This document shows, in pieces, positions 32,777-43,736 of a stretch of 64,000 nt of DNA (within the stretch, counting starts at the first letter, position 1; every line of letters begins with the position of its first letter). The position numbers were made by a program, and so were the translations under genes. This DNA comes from Perilla frutescens (lineage: Eukaryota > Streptophyta > Magnoliopsida > Lamiales > Lamiaceae): NCBI GenBank assembly GCA_026008535.1, contig BRKX01000007.1, forward strand, positions 7,711,001 to 7,775,000, in the 5' to 3' direction. The notes below the pieces were generated by a model. The model ran no database searches. It worked only from the letters and a program-made list of their open reading frames with translations, and had not been told where the DNA came from.

Positions 32777-33475
32777 GTGAGGAAGATTTTAGCAGCCAGA
32801 GACTTTATTTCAGCTTCAAGAGAAGGCCTTCAACTGTTGTAGAATTCCACGTTTTCAATTAGGAAGCTATATAGTGATTTGAGAGGAGATGTGCAAAGAG
32901 TGACCTGGAAAAAGATGATATGCTGTAACTTAGCACCTCCCAAAAGTATATTCATTGTTTGGCTTGTTATCTTGGGAAGATTAGTAACATGTGACAATCT
33001 ACTCAAGATAAACATCCATGTTGATCCTTTATGCTGCCTTTGTCGGAAGGAACCTGAAACTATTACACATTTATTCTTTAAATGTGAGTTTGTTGCGGCT
33101 GTATGGGAGAGAGTTACTTAATGGTGTGGTCATCCTAGAGTTGCATGTGATTGGGACTTTGAGAGAATGTATATGCTCACTCAGACACGCACAAAGACTA
33201 ACAAGCAAAGGATGTACAGATTAATGCTGGCCGGTGTCATTTATCAAATTTGGAAGGAAAGAAATAAAAGAAAATTTAGAGAAGCAGAGACTGGGGTTGA
33301 GTAGGTGGTGAGGATAGCTCAACTTCAAATAGCAGTTAGATGCCAAACTGAACCTGGCCTTCTACAGATGCTAGTTCATTAGTTAATTGTTGTCTTGATT
33401 GTTTTGTTTGTTTCTGGCTTGTATGCTTTCTTCTCTTCGTTTGGGAAATAAAATATTATTTACCAAAAAAAAAAT
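32777..33475 (+). mobile_element. 5'-truncated LINE (non-LTR retrotransposon)
   Basis: Ends with AATAAAATATTATTTACC and a 10-A tail (33465-33474). Flanked by the direct repeat GTAAACCATAA (32766-32776 and 33476-33486), an 11-bp target duplication. It carries only the last part of the RT polyprotein. About 0.7 kb is left of the several kb of a complete element. Confidence 0.85.
32830..33370 (+). pseudogene. LINE ORF2 C-terminus: reverse-transcriptase zinc-binding domain
   Basis: SIRKLYSDLRG, then WKKMICCNLAPPKSIFIVWL, DPLCCLCRKEPETITHLFFK and CEFVAAVWERV show the Cys/His pattern of the zf-RVT domain that follows RT in plant LINEs. After a frame break near 33120, YQIWKERNKRKF is the usual C-terminal motif. 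Stops and shifts make it non-functional. Confidence 0.8.
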
Positions 33476-33604
33476 GTAAACCATAAAGATAATGCAAATA
33501 TGATCAAATGCATATGTAGTTAAGAGCCGTTTAGAGTTATATATGGAATTTGGAATTCCATGTTGCAATGTACAATGATCCATAAGATTTTATTTTCTTA
33601 TTAT

Positions 33605-34325
33605 TATATGTTAAGGTACGTTAAATGTTGCCAAAAAGAGATACAAAGAAAATTTGTTTTTTTAATATATGTTATTATTCCGCTCAACCCATATAACTAT
33701 AACTTGATATGCATGTGGAAAATTATACTTATCTAAGTTCATATCTTTTGAGATATAAGTGAAAGTTTAGCATATTCTGTTAAAGGATAGTCGTTCAAGC
33801 TTTGGATTTTTTTAATATGAAAGAATAACCTCTAAAATTTTTATTAGTTTTTTCACAATTATTTCTAATATATTTTGAATTTTCAATATATATGTTCATT
33901 GTGTTCTCTACCTCGATTAGTACCCATTAAAAAAGTACAAATGAAAAAAATCAACCTGTATCATTTGGTAAATGTAGCCAAAAAGACGAAATGAGTAGAA
34001 AATTTGTGTTTTTTAATATATGTTCACTATCCCCTTAAATTCATATAGCTGCAACTTGATATGCATGTTGAGAATCATACACTCATAGATGTAATTTCAT
34101 ATCTTTTGAGATATGAAGTTTAACATAAAAATCTATTAAAAGATAATTCTTCAATCTTTGAATATATTTTTTTTAATACGTCGGGTTAACCTCTAAAATT
34201 TTGATTAGTTTCTTCACAATTATTTCTTATATATTTTCATTTTTCAATACGTTCATTTTGTTCTCCATCTCAATCCCCGTTTCAAAAAAAGTACTAGTGA
34301 AAAAAATCAAAACTTGTATTATTTG
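33605..34325. repeat. Diverged tandem duplication, two units of about 350 bp
   Basis: Unit 1 (from about 33605) and unit 2 (from about 33955) share in order GCCAAAAAGA, TTTTTTAATATATGTT, AACTTGATATGCATGT, TCATATCTTTTGAGATAT, AACCTCTAAAATTTT and TTCACAATTATTTCT. Noncoding. Confidence 0.7.
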
Positions 34326-34369
34326 CAATCAATCATGGAAGATTATGATGATAAATAATTTTTCGCGTG

Positions 34370-34370
34370 C

Positions 34371-34419
<49 letters not shown>
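34370..34419. repeat. (TA)n(TG)n microsatellite
   Basis: Dinucleotide run immediately left of MITE copy F. Confidence 0.9.
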
Positions 34420-34420
<1 letters not shown>

Positions 34421-34422
<2 letters not shown>

Positions 34423-34675
34423 AGTTCAGGTGAGAAATATTATTGGTGTGAGAAATGAGAAAATGTTTATCTTATTGTAATTTACTGCTTAATAGATATA
34501 CTTGTATTGTATAATTATTTTGTCTCATATGTGCAATGAAATTATAGCAATTAAGCAACAAAGTATTTAAGCAATAAAATTATGGCAATTAAGCAATAAA
34601 ATGCAATATAAAATGCAATACAATAAGCATTTTTCTTATTTCTCACACCAAGATTTTTTATCACCTGAACCCAAC
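34421..34675. mobile_element. Foldback MITE, copy F
   Basis: Arms GTTCAGGTGAGAAATA and, inverted, TTTTTTATCACCTGAAC, plus TTGGTGTGAGAAAT and ATTTCTCACACCAAG. Bounded by (TG)n on the left and (TACA)n(TA)n on the right. Confidence 0.75.
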
Positions 34676-34680
34676 TCCTA

Positions 34681-34687
34681 TACATAC

Positions 34688-34730
<43 letters not shown>
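34681..34730. repeat. (TACA)n(TA)n microsatellite
   Basis: Five TACA units followed by about 15 TA units. Confidence 0.9.
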
Positions 34731-34733
<3 letters not shown>

Positions 34734-35063
34734 CTAGTCTTACATATGTGAGCTCTTTATCCAACGTTAGACCAAACTAAGTGAATGAGGATATGTAATT
34801 ATATAACCGAATGTTTCTTCGAAAATAAATAGTCTCTTGTAATTTATGATGTATACAAATCGTACGATTCATTAGAAGGTGCAGGTACAATTTTACCATT
34901 GTGATAATAAAAAGTAGAATGTTCACATAATCAACACAATCAAACACTTTTATTAATTCACGAAGCATTGAACAATTTTATAAATATGATTTATTAAATT
35001 ATTCTATAATATTATAAATATGGTTTCTTAAATTATCCTATAATATTATAAATATATATTATG

Positions 35064-35173
35064 AATAACATAATTACTTTAATAATCAAAATTAGCTAAA
35101 GATGAAGCCGACATAGATGATTATAAATACTCATCCTTTTTTAATACCCAACTCAATGGCCATGAAATTGTCA
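35064..35173 (+). repeat. 110-bp direct repeat, left copy, flanking the Tat element
   Basis: Starts AATAACATAATTAC and ends GAAATTGTCA. It matches 57846-57955 along its whole length with, by eye, a single substitution (GAAAT versus GAAGT). The last five bases overlap the first bases of the LTR. Confidence 0.9.
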
Positions 35174-35761
35174 GCCCATTATGCTGGTCCATGTGGATTA
35201 AACGTTGTCTTTTAACTGAGCAACCTCATGAAGATTGAGTATTTTGAATTAAATTGAATTAGCCGTCCGTATTATCTGGAAGGGTTGACGTGATCAAACG
35301 AATAAGATCATGCCTCAACCGCTCCCATAATTCACGCGAACCCTAACGCTGCCTCTCTCTATAAAAGGAGACTTTCCTCCTCATTTGAGGAGTACGCTGA
35401 AATACCCACAAGCTTCACATCATACCCTAGACACATTGAGTTTATTGTATTCTGATTTCATTCTACTCTGGCGATTCAACATCTGGGCGTCTTTCTTACG
35501 ATCTTTTCCGATTAAACGAAGATTCCCTCAGTTTCTAGTCACGTTCTGGCTAGAGATTACTATTATTCAGCTCTTTAATTATTCAATTGATTTGTATTTT
35601 AACTCTTTCTACTCTTCTTCTTTTTCTGACTTGAGCGTCGGAGGCCCAACGATCGTCACCCCCCCGACGGTCTTTGGCTCTTACGGTGTTTTCTGTTTTT
35701 ATTTCACAGATTGGCCGCTGCTCCGGACTGAATCAATTAATTGCAGATTTCCGGATCTACA
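35169..35761 (+). repeat. Tat 5' LTR
   Basis: Starts TGTCAGCCCATTATG, ends CCGGATCTACA, followed by the PBS. TATA box CTATAAAAGG at 35360-35369. Confidence 0.9.
35360..35369 (+). promoter_or_regulatory. Tat LTR TATA box
   Basis: CTATAAAAGG, about 190 bp into the LTR, followed by the short inverted repeat CCTCCTCATTTGAGGAG. The 3' LTR keeps the same box near 57445. Confidence 0.6.
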
Positions 35762-35764
35762 ATT

Positions 35765-35782
35765 TGGCGCCCACCGTGGGGC
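35765..35782 (+). other. Tat primer-binding site
   Basis: TGGCGCCCACCGTGGGGC, 3 bp after the LTR. This is a PBS often seen in plant Ty3/gypsy elements. I do not assign the tRNA. Confidence 0.75.
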
Positions 35783-35804
35783 AGCGATCTATTCATGAAA
35801 CAAA

Positions 35805-38370
35805 ATGACAATGCCTAATGAGAGTCACAGAGATGGAAAAGGACCCCAGCAAGATGGCAGAACCGCTACGCCTTCGCCCGATGTTGATCTGTCGCTGGCT
35901 GATGTTTTGAGGAATATACAGCATCAAATGGTAAACACCACGGGGGAGTTAGCGCTTCTGAGATCAGAGAACGCTTCACTCCGCAGTAAACTTGAAGATC
36001 TGACCATCAATGACAACACACGCCATCTGAACTACATCAAACCCACCAATCTGTTCGGCGAGCCAAATTCGGTATACTCTGAGCGTCGTCGTTCTGTTAC
36101 TTTTACTGATCCATTTATTGCAGGTACTAGTGCGTCAGCACAGAAGGTAGACACCAGACAACAAATGGAGGAGAGCCCGCTAAGGCCACCTCCAGGGTTT
36201 GAATATCATGCTTTTGGGCAGGAAAGGATCCGACACCAGACCCTCGAGCAAGAAAGGGTTGAACAGCAGCACCGGTTCAACCAGGGATTCGATCAGAGAA
36301 TGATCGATCACCCAACTGGATTGGAGCAACGACTGGCTGGTATCGAGGCAATGATAACGCGAATTCCTGGTGTACCTCTCCCAATCCGCAAGGCTGCACC
36401 AAATAGCTTCGCTGACTCACCATTCGTGGATGAAATAGGGTTAACAGAGATGCCGTCGAAATTCACCTTACCATCTATGAAGTTATTTAACAGAACTTCA
36501 GATCCGGATGACCATATCGCACAGTATAAACAGAAGATGTTCATCGCAGCAATACCAAAGTACCTCAGAGAAGCCTTCATGTGCAAAGGTTTTGGGTCAA
36601 GCCTATCAGGAGCCGTCCTACAGTGGTTCACAAACCTTTCTAACGCTTCGATCGGATCATTTGCACAACTTACAGATCTTTTCGTAGAACAGTTCGCCAG
36701 CAGCCGGAAAATTGAGAAACATTCCGATGACCTCTACGCCATTATCCAATATCCAAATGAAACACTTAGGAATTATGTTGCAAGGTTCAATAGAGAGAAG
36801 GTAGAGATACCAGGCTGCAACGCTGACACCGCCATATCAGCTTTCAGAAAGGGGCTAAAGAGGGATTCAGATCTCTACAAAGAACTCACAAAGTACCCGT
36901 GTAAGACAATGGATGATATTTTAGCAAAGGCATGGGCACAAATTAAGTGGGAGGAAGATGAAGACCAGTATTATCGACCCAAGCCAAGAGGTCGAGATGA
37001 AGGAAGAGACTCCCGCAGAAACGATAGAAGAAGAACCGACCCTTACCCCCGCAATGATCGCTACAAACCTCGAGGTCGAGAGGATATTTCAGATCCATAT
37101 GATCGATGCTTGCCAGAATACAACCTGTGCATCACACCCTCAGAAGCCGTCAATGCCTTGAAGGAACTCGGTAGTACAGTGAAGTGGCCGCCCAAGATGA
37201 GGAGTCCAGATCATGAACGTGACAGAACAAAGTACTGCGAATTCCACAAAGATCACGGCCATAGAACAGATAATTGTATCGCATTGCATCGCGAAGTCAT
37301 CGACCTACTCAAGCGAGGCCATTTGAAAGATTTGCTGACCGATAAGGGGAAGCAGACCTTCAGTAAAAATGATGAGAATCCGAGGGATCCACCAAAGCCC
37401 CCACCAATTGAGCATGTAGTTAATTGCATAACTGGAGGATCCGAGGTTAGCGGAGTGTCCCAGGCATCAGCAAAACGACACTGCAGATCTCTGAAATACA
37501 CGCCCATGATACCAAAGCCCGATACCGAAATGGAACTCATAACTTTGAGTTTCACCAACAGCGAAGCTTCTGAACTCTCACACCCGCACCACGATGCACT
37601 CGTTATTTCAGTCCTTATTTCTAACTGTATGATCAAGAGGACTCTCATTGATGGTGGGAGTTCGACTAATGTCATTTTTTTATCTACTTTGAAAGGAATG
37701 CAGGTCCCCGAGGCTAACATCGTCAAAAAATCGATGACCTTGATTGGATTCAGCGGCGAGCACAAAGCCACCATAGGTGAAATTACACTACCTGTGTATA
37801 CGGAAGGGGTTAACCTACACACCAAGTTTCAAATTATCGATGCACCCTCAGCATACAACATCATCCTTGGGAGACCTTGGATTCATGAGCTAAGAGCCGT
37901 ACCTTCGACCTATCACCAGGTCATATGCTTTCCGACCCCGTGGGGAGTTAAGCAGATTCGTGGAGAGCAAATTGCGTCAAGAGACTGCTACAGATCGGCT
38001 TTCAAGACTAACCACTTACAGGTACAAGAAGTAAACCAAGTAAATGAAGCATCAACGTCAAAATCAAAGTATGAAGGCGGAGAAAGCTCAAATTCAAAAT
38101 ATGAGCATGGAGAAAGTTCAGGGTCGACCTCCTATGTCGAACCTGAGATGGAAGATCTCGATGAAGTACAGATTCACCCCGACTACCCAGATCATGTCAT
38201 TCAAATTGGGTCGAGGTTGACTTCTGAAATGAGAGTAGAGTTAATCGTTTTTTTGTCAGAACACCATGATTGCTTCGCATGGTCGCACGCCGACATGACA
38301 GGTATCGATCCTTCTATCATAACTCACAGGTTACAGATCGAGCCCGATCACCCACCAGTCAAACAAAAAA
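35805..38370 (+). CDS. Tat gag-protease
   Basis: The ATG at 35805 is the first after the PBS. About 855 residues are open before the frame slips. Gag capsid region at about residues 225-390 (MKLFNRTSDPDDHIAQYKQK, LQWFTNLSNASIGSFAQL, YVARFNREKVEIPGC), a basic stretch of RGRDE and RRTDP type, then a single Cys/His cluster YCEFHKDHGHRTDNC at about 478-492. The aspartic protease active site is TLIDGGSSTNVIF at about 615, with ILGRPWIHEL after it. Near residue 750 a short acidic repeat (KYEGGESS, KYEHGESS) occurs. The original frame runs on to a stop at 38477, but from about 38370 the RT sequence is in another frame. Confidence 0.9.
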
Positions 38371-40938
38371 AGAAGAAAATTCACAGCAGAACGAAATCAA
38401 GTGATAGAGGAAGAAGTTCAAAAGCTAATCGATATTGGTTCAGTTCGGGAGGTGCATTACCCCGATTGGCTAGCTAATGTTGTGATAGTAAAGAAGAAGA
38501 ATGGAAAGAACAGAATGTGTATTGACTTCACCGATCTAAATAAGGCCTGCCCAAAGGATTCATTTCCACTTCCTCACATCGACACGCTTGTCGATGCAAC
38601 AGCAGGACATGAGATGATGAGCTTCATGGATGCCTTCTCTGGGTATAATCAGATTCTCTTACATCCAGATGATCAAGAAAGAACAGTGTTCGTCACAAGT
38701 CGAGGCATATACTGCTACAAAGTCATGCCATTCGGGTTAAAAAATGCAGGAGCCACATACCAGAGGCTGGTTAATCGTATGTTCGAAAAGTTAATAGGTT
38801 CGACAATGGAGGTCTACATAGATGATATGCTTGTAAAATCACTACAAGCCAAAGATCACATTGGGCACCTGAGGCAATCATTCGAAGTGTTAAGAAAATA
38901 AAACATGAAGCTTAACCCCTCAAAATGTTCTTTCGGAGTAACGTCGGGAAAATTTTTAGGGTACCTCGTCACAAAAAGAGAAATCGAAGCTAATCCCAAC
39001 CAAATTAGGGCAGTGGAAAATATAAAGGCACCCCGCAACATCAAAGAAGTACAAAAGCTCACGGGTCGTTTGGCAGCTCTTAGTCGTTTCATATCAAAAT
39101 ATTCCGACAAGAGCCATCAATTCTTCAACACACTTCGAAAGGGAAAAGACTTCGAGTGGACGCCAGAGTGCGACCAGACTCTCAACCAACTTAAGTCATA
39201 TCTCTCAAGCCCACCTTTGCTCTCGAAGCCTAACTCAGGTGAGGTACTTTTCATTTATTTATCCGTTTCTGCTAACTCTTTAAGTGCAGTGTTAGTTCGC
39301 GAAGAACAGGGAAGACAATACCCTGTCTACTATGCTAGCAAATCGCTACTCGATGCAGAGACTAGATATACTCAACTCGAAAAATTAGCCCTCGCACTAG
39401 TCATGGCCTCGCGAAAGTTGAAGCCGTACTTCCAGGCCCACCCAATCACGGTGGTGATGACCTTTTCACTAAAGACGGTGTTGAGCAAGCTAGACTTATC
39501 TGGCAGATTATCAAAGTGGGCAGTAGAGCTTGGAGAGTACGACATCACCTGTCTACCCCGAACTGCAATAAAATCACAGGTTTTGGCTGATTTTATTGCA
39601 GATTTTTCATCAGAGCAGCATGAGCTTGCCGAAAAAGAACTATTCTCAATAACCGAAGGTGATAATTCAAATCACTGGACCCTTCAAGTTGACGGCTCCA
39701 GTAATTTCAAGGGGAGTGGATTGGGTATAGTATTGATCTCTCCCAAAGGCGACGTTGTTGAAAGAGCGGTTCGATGTGGATTCAAGAAAACAAATAATGA
39801 AGCAGAATATGAAGTACTGATTGCCGGACTGACCTTAGCCAGAGATATGAAGATACCAAACATCAAAGTACAAAGTGACTCACAACTTATCGTAAGTCAG
39901 TTCGGAGGAGATTTTCAAGCAAAAGATTCTAGAATGTCAGCATACCTTACCATGGTGAAGGAACTATCAAAATCGTTCACAGAAATAGAAGTTACCCACG
40001 TGGCGAGAGAGGAAAATCGACATGCAGATGCACTGGCTAACCTAGGGTCGGCAATTGATTGTCAGTCATCGAAACACATACCCTTAACATATGCCCAATG
40101 GCCAGCAGTGTGGAAAGAAGAAGCAGAAACCAAATCAGTGGACATAGTCGAGGTTGAACTCAGTTGGATGACTCCGATCATCAAATATATTATCGAGAAT
40201 GAACTACCCGAAGACAAGACAGAGGCTAGGAGGATCAGAGCTAAGGCAATGAAGTTCAACATGATCAGTGGGTCCTTATACAGAAGTTCGTACTCAGGCC
40301 CCTACCTGAAGTGTGTAGGTCCAAATCAAGCAAAATATATCCTTGAAGAACTACATGAGGGAGAGTGTGGAAATCACTCTGGACCACGAAGCCTAGCCAA
40401 TAGGGCCTTAACAGCAGGTTTCTACTGGCCGACCATGAGAGCCGATTCAAAGAGTTACGTTAAAAAATGTGATAAATGCCAGAGATTTGCTCAGTCCAAT
40501 CACACTCATCCAGAACCACTTCATCCTTCAATAACGCCCTGGCCTTTCATGAAGTGAGGCATGGACATTGTAGGAAAACTACCTAAGGGTAGCAATCAGA
40601 AAGTTTTTCTCTTGGTCATGAAAGATTACTTCACAAAGTGGATCGAAGCGGAGGCATTCGCACAGGTCAAGGACCGTGAGGTAAGAGGTTTTGTGTGGAA
40701 ACATATTTTTTGCAGGTTCGGAGTACCAGCAGAGATCGTCACCGACAACGGACCTCAATTTATCAGTTTTGAGTTCCAAGACTTCTGTAAAAAATGGGGA
40801 GTCAAGCTAACCTATTCCACCCCAAGGTACCCAGCCACTAATGGTCAAGCTGAAGCCTCCAACAAAATAATAATGAACACCCTGAAGAAAAAGCTAGATA
40901 AACACAAGGGAAAATGGGTCGAGCATCTCCCCAGCGTG
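38371..40938 (+). pseudogene. Tat pol: RT, RNase H, second RNase H, integrase start
   Basis: One frame, reached by a 1-nt shift in the A-rich run near 38365-38380. RT: VIVKKKNGKNRMCIDFTDLN, FMDAFSGYNQI, MPFGLKNAGATYQ and the active site VYIDDMLV. A TAA (38899) replaces the Tyr of LRKYNMKLN. RNase H 1 follows (PVYYASKSLLDAETRYTQLE), then RNase H 2 with LQVDGSSNFKGSGLGIVL and NNEAEYEVLIAGL, the additional domain of Tat elements. Integrase begins with its zinc finger (HEGECGNHSG ... CDKCQRFAQ). A TGA at 40555 replaces the Trp of FMKWGMDIVG. The core has MDIVGKLPKG and IVTDNGPQFIS, then NGQAEASNKI with the catalytic Glu. The frame is cut at 40938 by Athila and resumes at 53224. Confidence 0.9.
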
Positions 40939-42529
40939 TGACGCGCTGTCGTTTCGCGCTCAAAAATATATTTATAAACTCCTGTGCCCACAGCGAGCGT
41001 AGCTAGCCAATGAGTACGGGTCAATCCCATAGAGAGCTGTTGCGACTTTATCTTCAAGTAACCAATCTCAAAGGGGGTTTTGGTGTTGTCACTATACTAA
41101 AATTAAATCTGCAAAAGAAACTAAAGAAAACTATCAAATAACAAAAGATTTTGGCATTTGAATTAGATCTTGGTTAAACATAAAACAACTCGATCATGGG
41201 CACACTGATTTTCATACATGATAGGTCATCTAGTTATGGTGACCGGATTCCTCTCATGCGTCTCCTCATCCATCCTTTCATTTTAGGTTTAAAAGTGATT
41301 CCTCTTCAATTAAACCCCTAACCAGTTACCCACCTCCCGATTCCTCTAAGAGATGTAAGCAAACAAGCAGCAGTGTGCCCTAGACGGACCCAGATCTGTT
41401 GTGTTCAACTGATTCCTCTTGTGCCCACAACACCCCATTAATTTCTCTATTACTCTATGAACCGACACACAGTCACGATTCGCCAATTCAATTAATATTG
41501 GTGTGCCCTCTTTACCTAACGAGTGATCAGCCACATTGGGCACTTCAGACACACACTCACGTGGAATAAGGCACAAGAATTAACGGAAACTAATCATGCA
41601 TTACTATGCCCATTTTGGCCTCACGAGTCCAGATTTATGCTTAATCCAAATTCATCATTCAAACGCCAGAATTAAAGATCTAGCCGAGAAGGCTAGACAT
41701 AATTAAATCTGCAGAATTTAAAGACATAAAAATAAATGAGAACGTACTGAATTAATTAAGCAAAAACTCGACTCCAACGTCGATAAACACGAACATAACC
41801 TAAGTCCCGAAGGTTTAAGACCTTTCGGATTGTTTGGCTGCCTAAGCAGCATACGGAAAATAAATTGCAGAAATGTAAAGTGTTTCAGAGTTTCTAAAAG
41901 CTCCCTTTTCCATAAATTAAACTTGTTTAAATAGTTACATTTCCGAGTAGAGTCTCCCCCACAGGCGGGGGTCTTCTGCTGAAAATCCGGAACGGCGTGC
42001 CCTCGCTGACTTTGACTGGATAAGCTTCATCTTCAACAAATCCCTATTTTTTAGGGATTGCTCTTATCTCCTCAGATTTAGCTTTATCTCCTCGTCTGAG
42101 CTTATCCTTTTGTTGCGGCACCTTCCAGGAGTCCAGCTTAGCTCCAACTCTCCCGCGGATAATGTAGCTATCTTTCCACCAGCTGTCCTTCAACTGAATC
42201 CCGAATTTCACTGGAATGCCCATTCTGCCCTGTGGTCGAGTCTGTGCGAGTACTGTGGGCACGGCATCATCTGTCAGTTCCATCCGTATCTGATATGCCC
42301 ACTTCACCGACCGAATGTGGGATGGATACTGAGGACGTCCCCTGTGCCACTGATGAACATATGTGCGAGATAAACGTGAATATTTGGGCATAAAATGCCC
42401 CTTCCGCCAGACTCGACTCTTGGAATGCCCTTTGACCGCAACCTGGTTCTTTTCGACTCAAAACACACTAAAAAGGACATTTATACACGATAAAATGCCC
42501 CTAAAAACACGAAATAAATGGACTTATCA
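40939..42529 (-). repeat. Athila 3' LTR
   Basis: On the minus strand, starts TGATAAGTCCATTTATTTCG and ends AGCGCGTCA. A stem of CCCCC and GGGGG around ACAGGC (about 41957-41972) is kept in both LTRs. Confidence 0.95.
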
Positions 42530-43736
42530 CACCCACACACTTTAAGCATGATTGTCCTCAACCATGGGGTGCAATGCATCCAGAAAAACAAAAGAAAATA
42601 AAAGAGAAAAGAAACAGACTCAAGACACAAGCATGCAAACTGTTACTCCGTTTGGGCACATCAGAAATAATCCAACAAAAATTGCAAATTCCAGCATACC
42701 TAAAATAGGTCAAAAATGAGTTTTAGCTAGGTGTTCCTCACAGACTCTCTTCACTCAGTGTATACTCTCATTTCGGCTGTAATTCTATGCAAATTCGTCC
42801 CATAAGTTTGCCAAAGTTCTGCTGTTCATTCTCTAGAAACCATGATGCATTAGTATCAATAGGGCTTTTTAGGCTACAGTTGGGCATTTTAAGTGGGAGG
42901 GGTTTTTATTGATTGTACAGACCCCTCCCCAGCTCCTTTCTATTCTCTACCCTCCTGTGCCCTGTTCAGGCACTGAATTTTTCTTATTTTGGGCATTCTA
43001 AACACTTAGAACTTGGGGGAATTTTATTCAGACTCTTTTTTTTCTTTTTCTTTTTCTTCTTTTTTTTTTCTAATCATTTTTTTTCTAATCATTTTTTTTT
43101 ATTCTTCCCCCTATCTTTCTTGGCCCTTCATATATATGTCTTCCCAGAAAACAACTCTGCCTTACCCATTTTCTTTGCAGGTTTTATAATGCCCTGGCTA
43201 AGTATAAACCATCCCAGAACAAAATCGGCCAGGGCATTTCATAGGCTCAAAAGGGGGTGCAAGGGCTGTGTCATTGGTGGGAGGTATTTATTTCAGTGGC
43301 TGAGCAAAACATGGCCTATCTCATTTACATGTGCATCAATAATTCCAAGAGTTAAACACAGAACAGGGGCAAATTCTAGAACATCTTAAGCACATAATTA
43401 TTCACACTCATGAATGAAAGAAAACTGTAATTTTGAAGCATACAGCATATAGGCTCAAGTCTCACTAGTCATGCTAAAACTCGTTTGTCATCCCTATCTT
43501 AATTGGGCATGCTGATTTTTCAGTAAAGCAATTAAAGTTGGATCATCACGTGAAATGCCCACACAGACTCACAGAATAGCATGCATTTGACTCAACTACC
43601 CACCCACACACTTTGCAACTTGCAAAGTGTGGACACTGACTCAAACAACAAGACAACAAAGAAACAGAACAAATAAAACAAAAACAAAAAACAAAAATAA
43701 AAATAAAACCTAATCTAAAGGACAGAAAGAACCAGG
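42530..43736 (-). other. Athila region between the extra ORF and the 3' LTR
   Basis: No supported gene. On the plus strand it holds a T-rich tract at 43035-43110. The minus strand ends in a G-rich PPT-like AAAGTGTGTGGGTG next to the LTR. Confidence 0.6.

Noticed and set aside
41346..42545. Short ORFs repeated in both Athila LTRs (also 52036-53151)
   Set aside because: They occur in both LTRs because the LTRs are copies, and have no recognisable domain.
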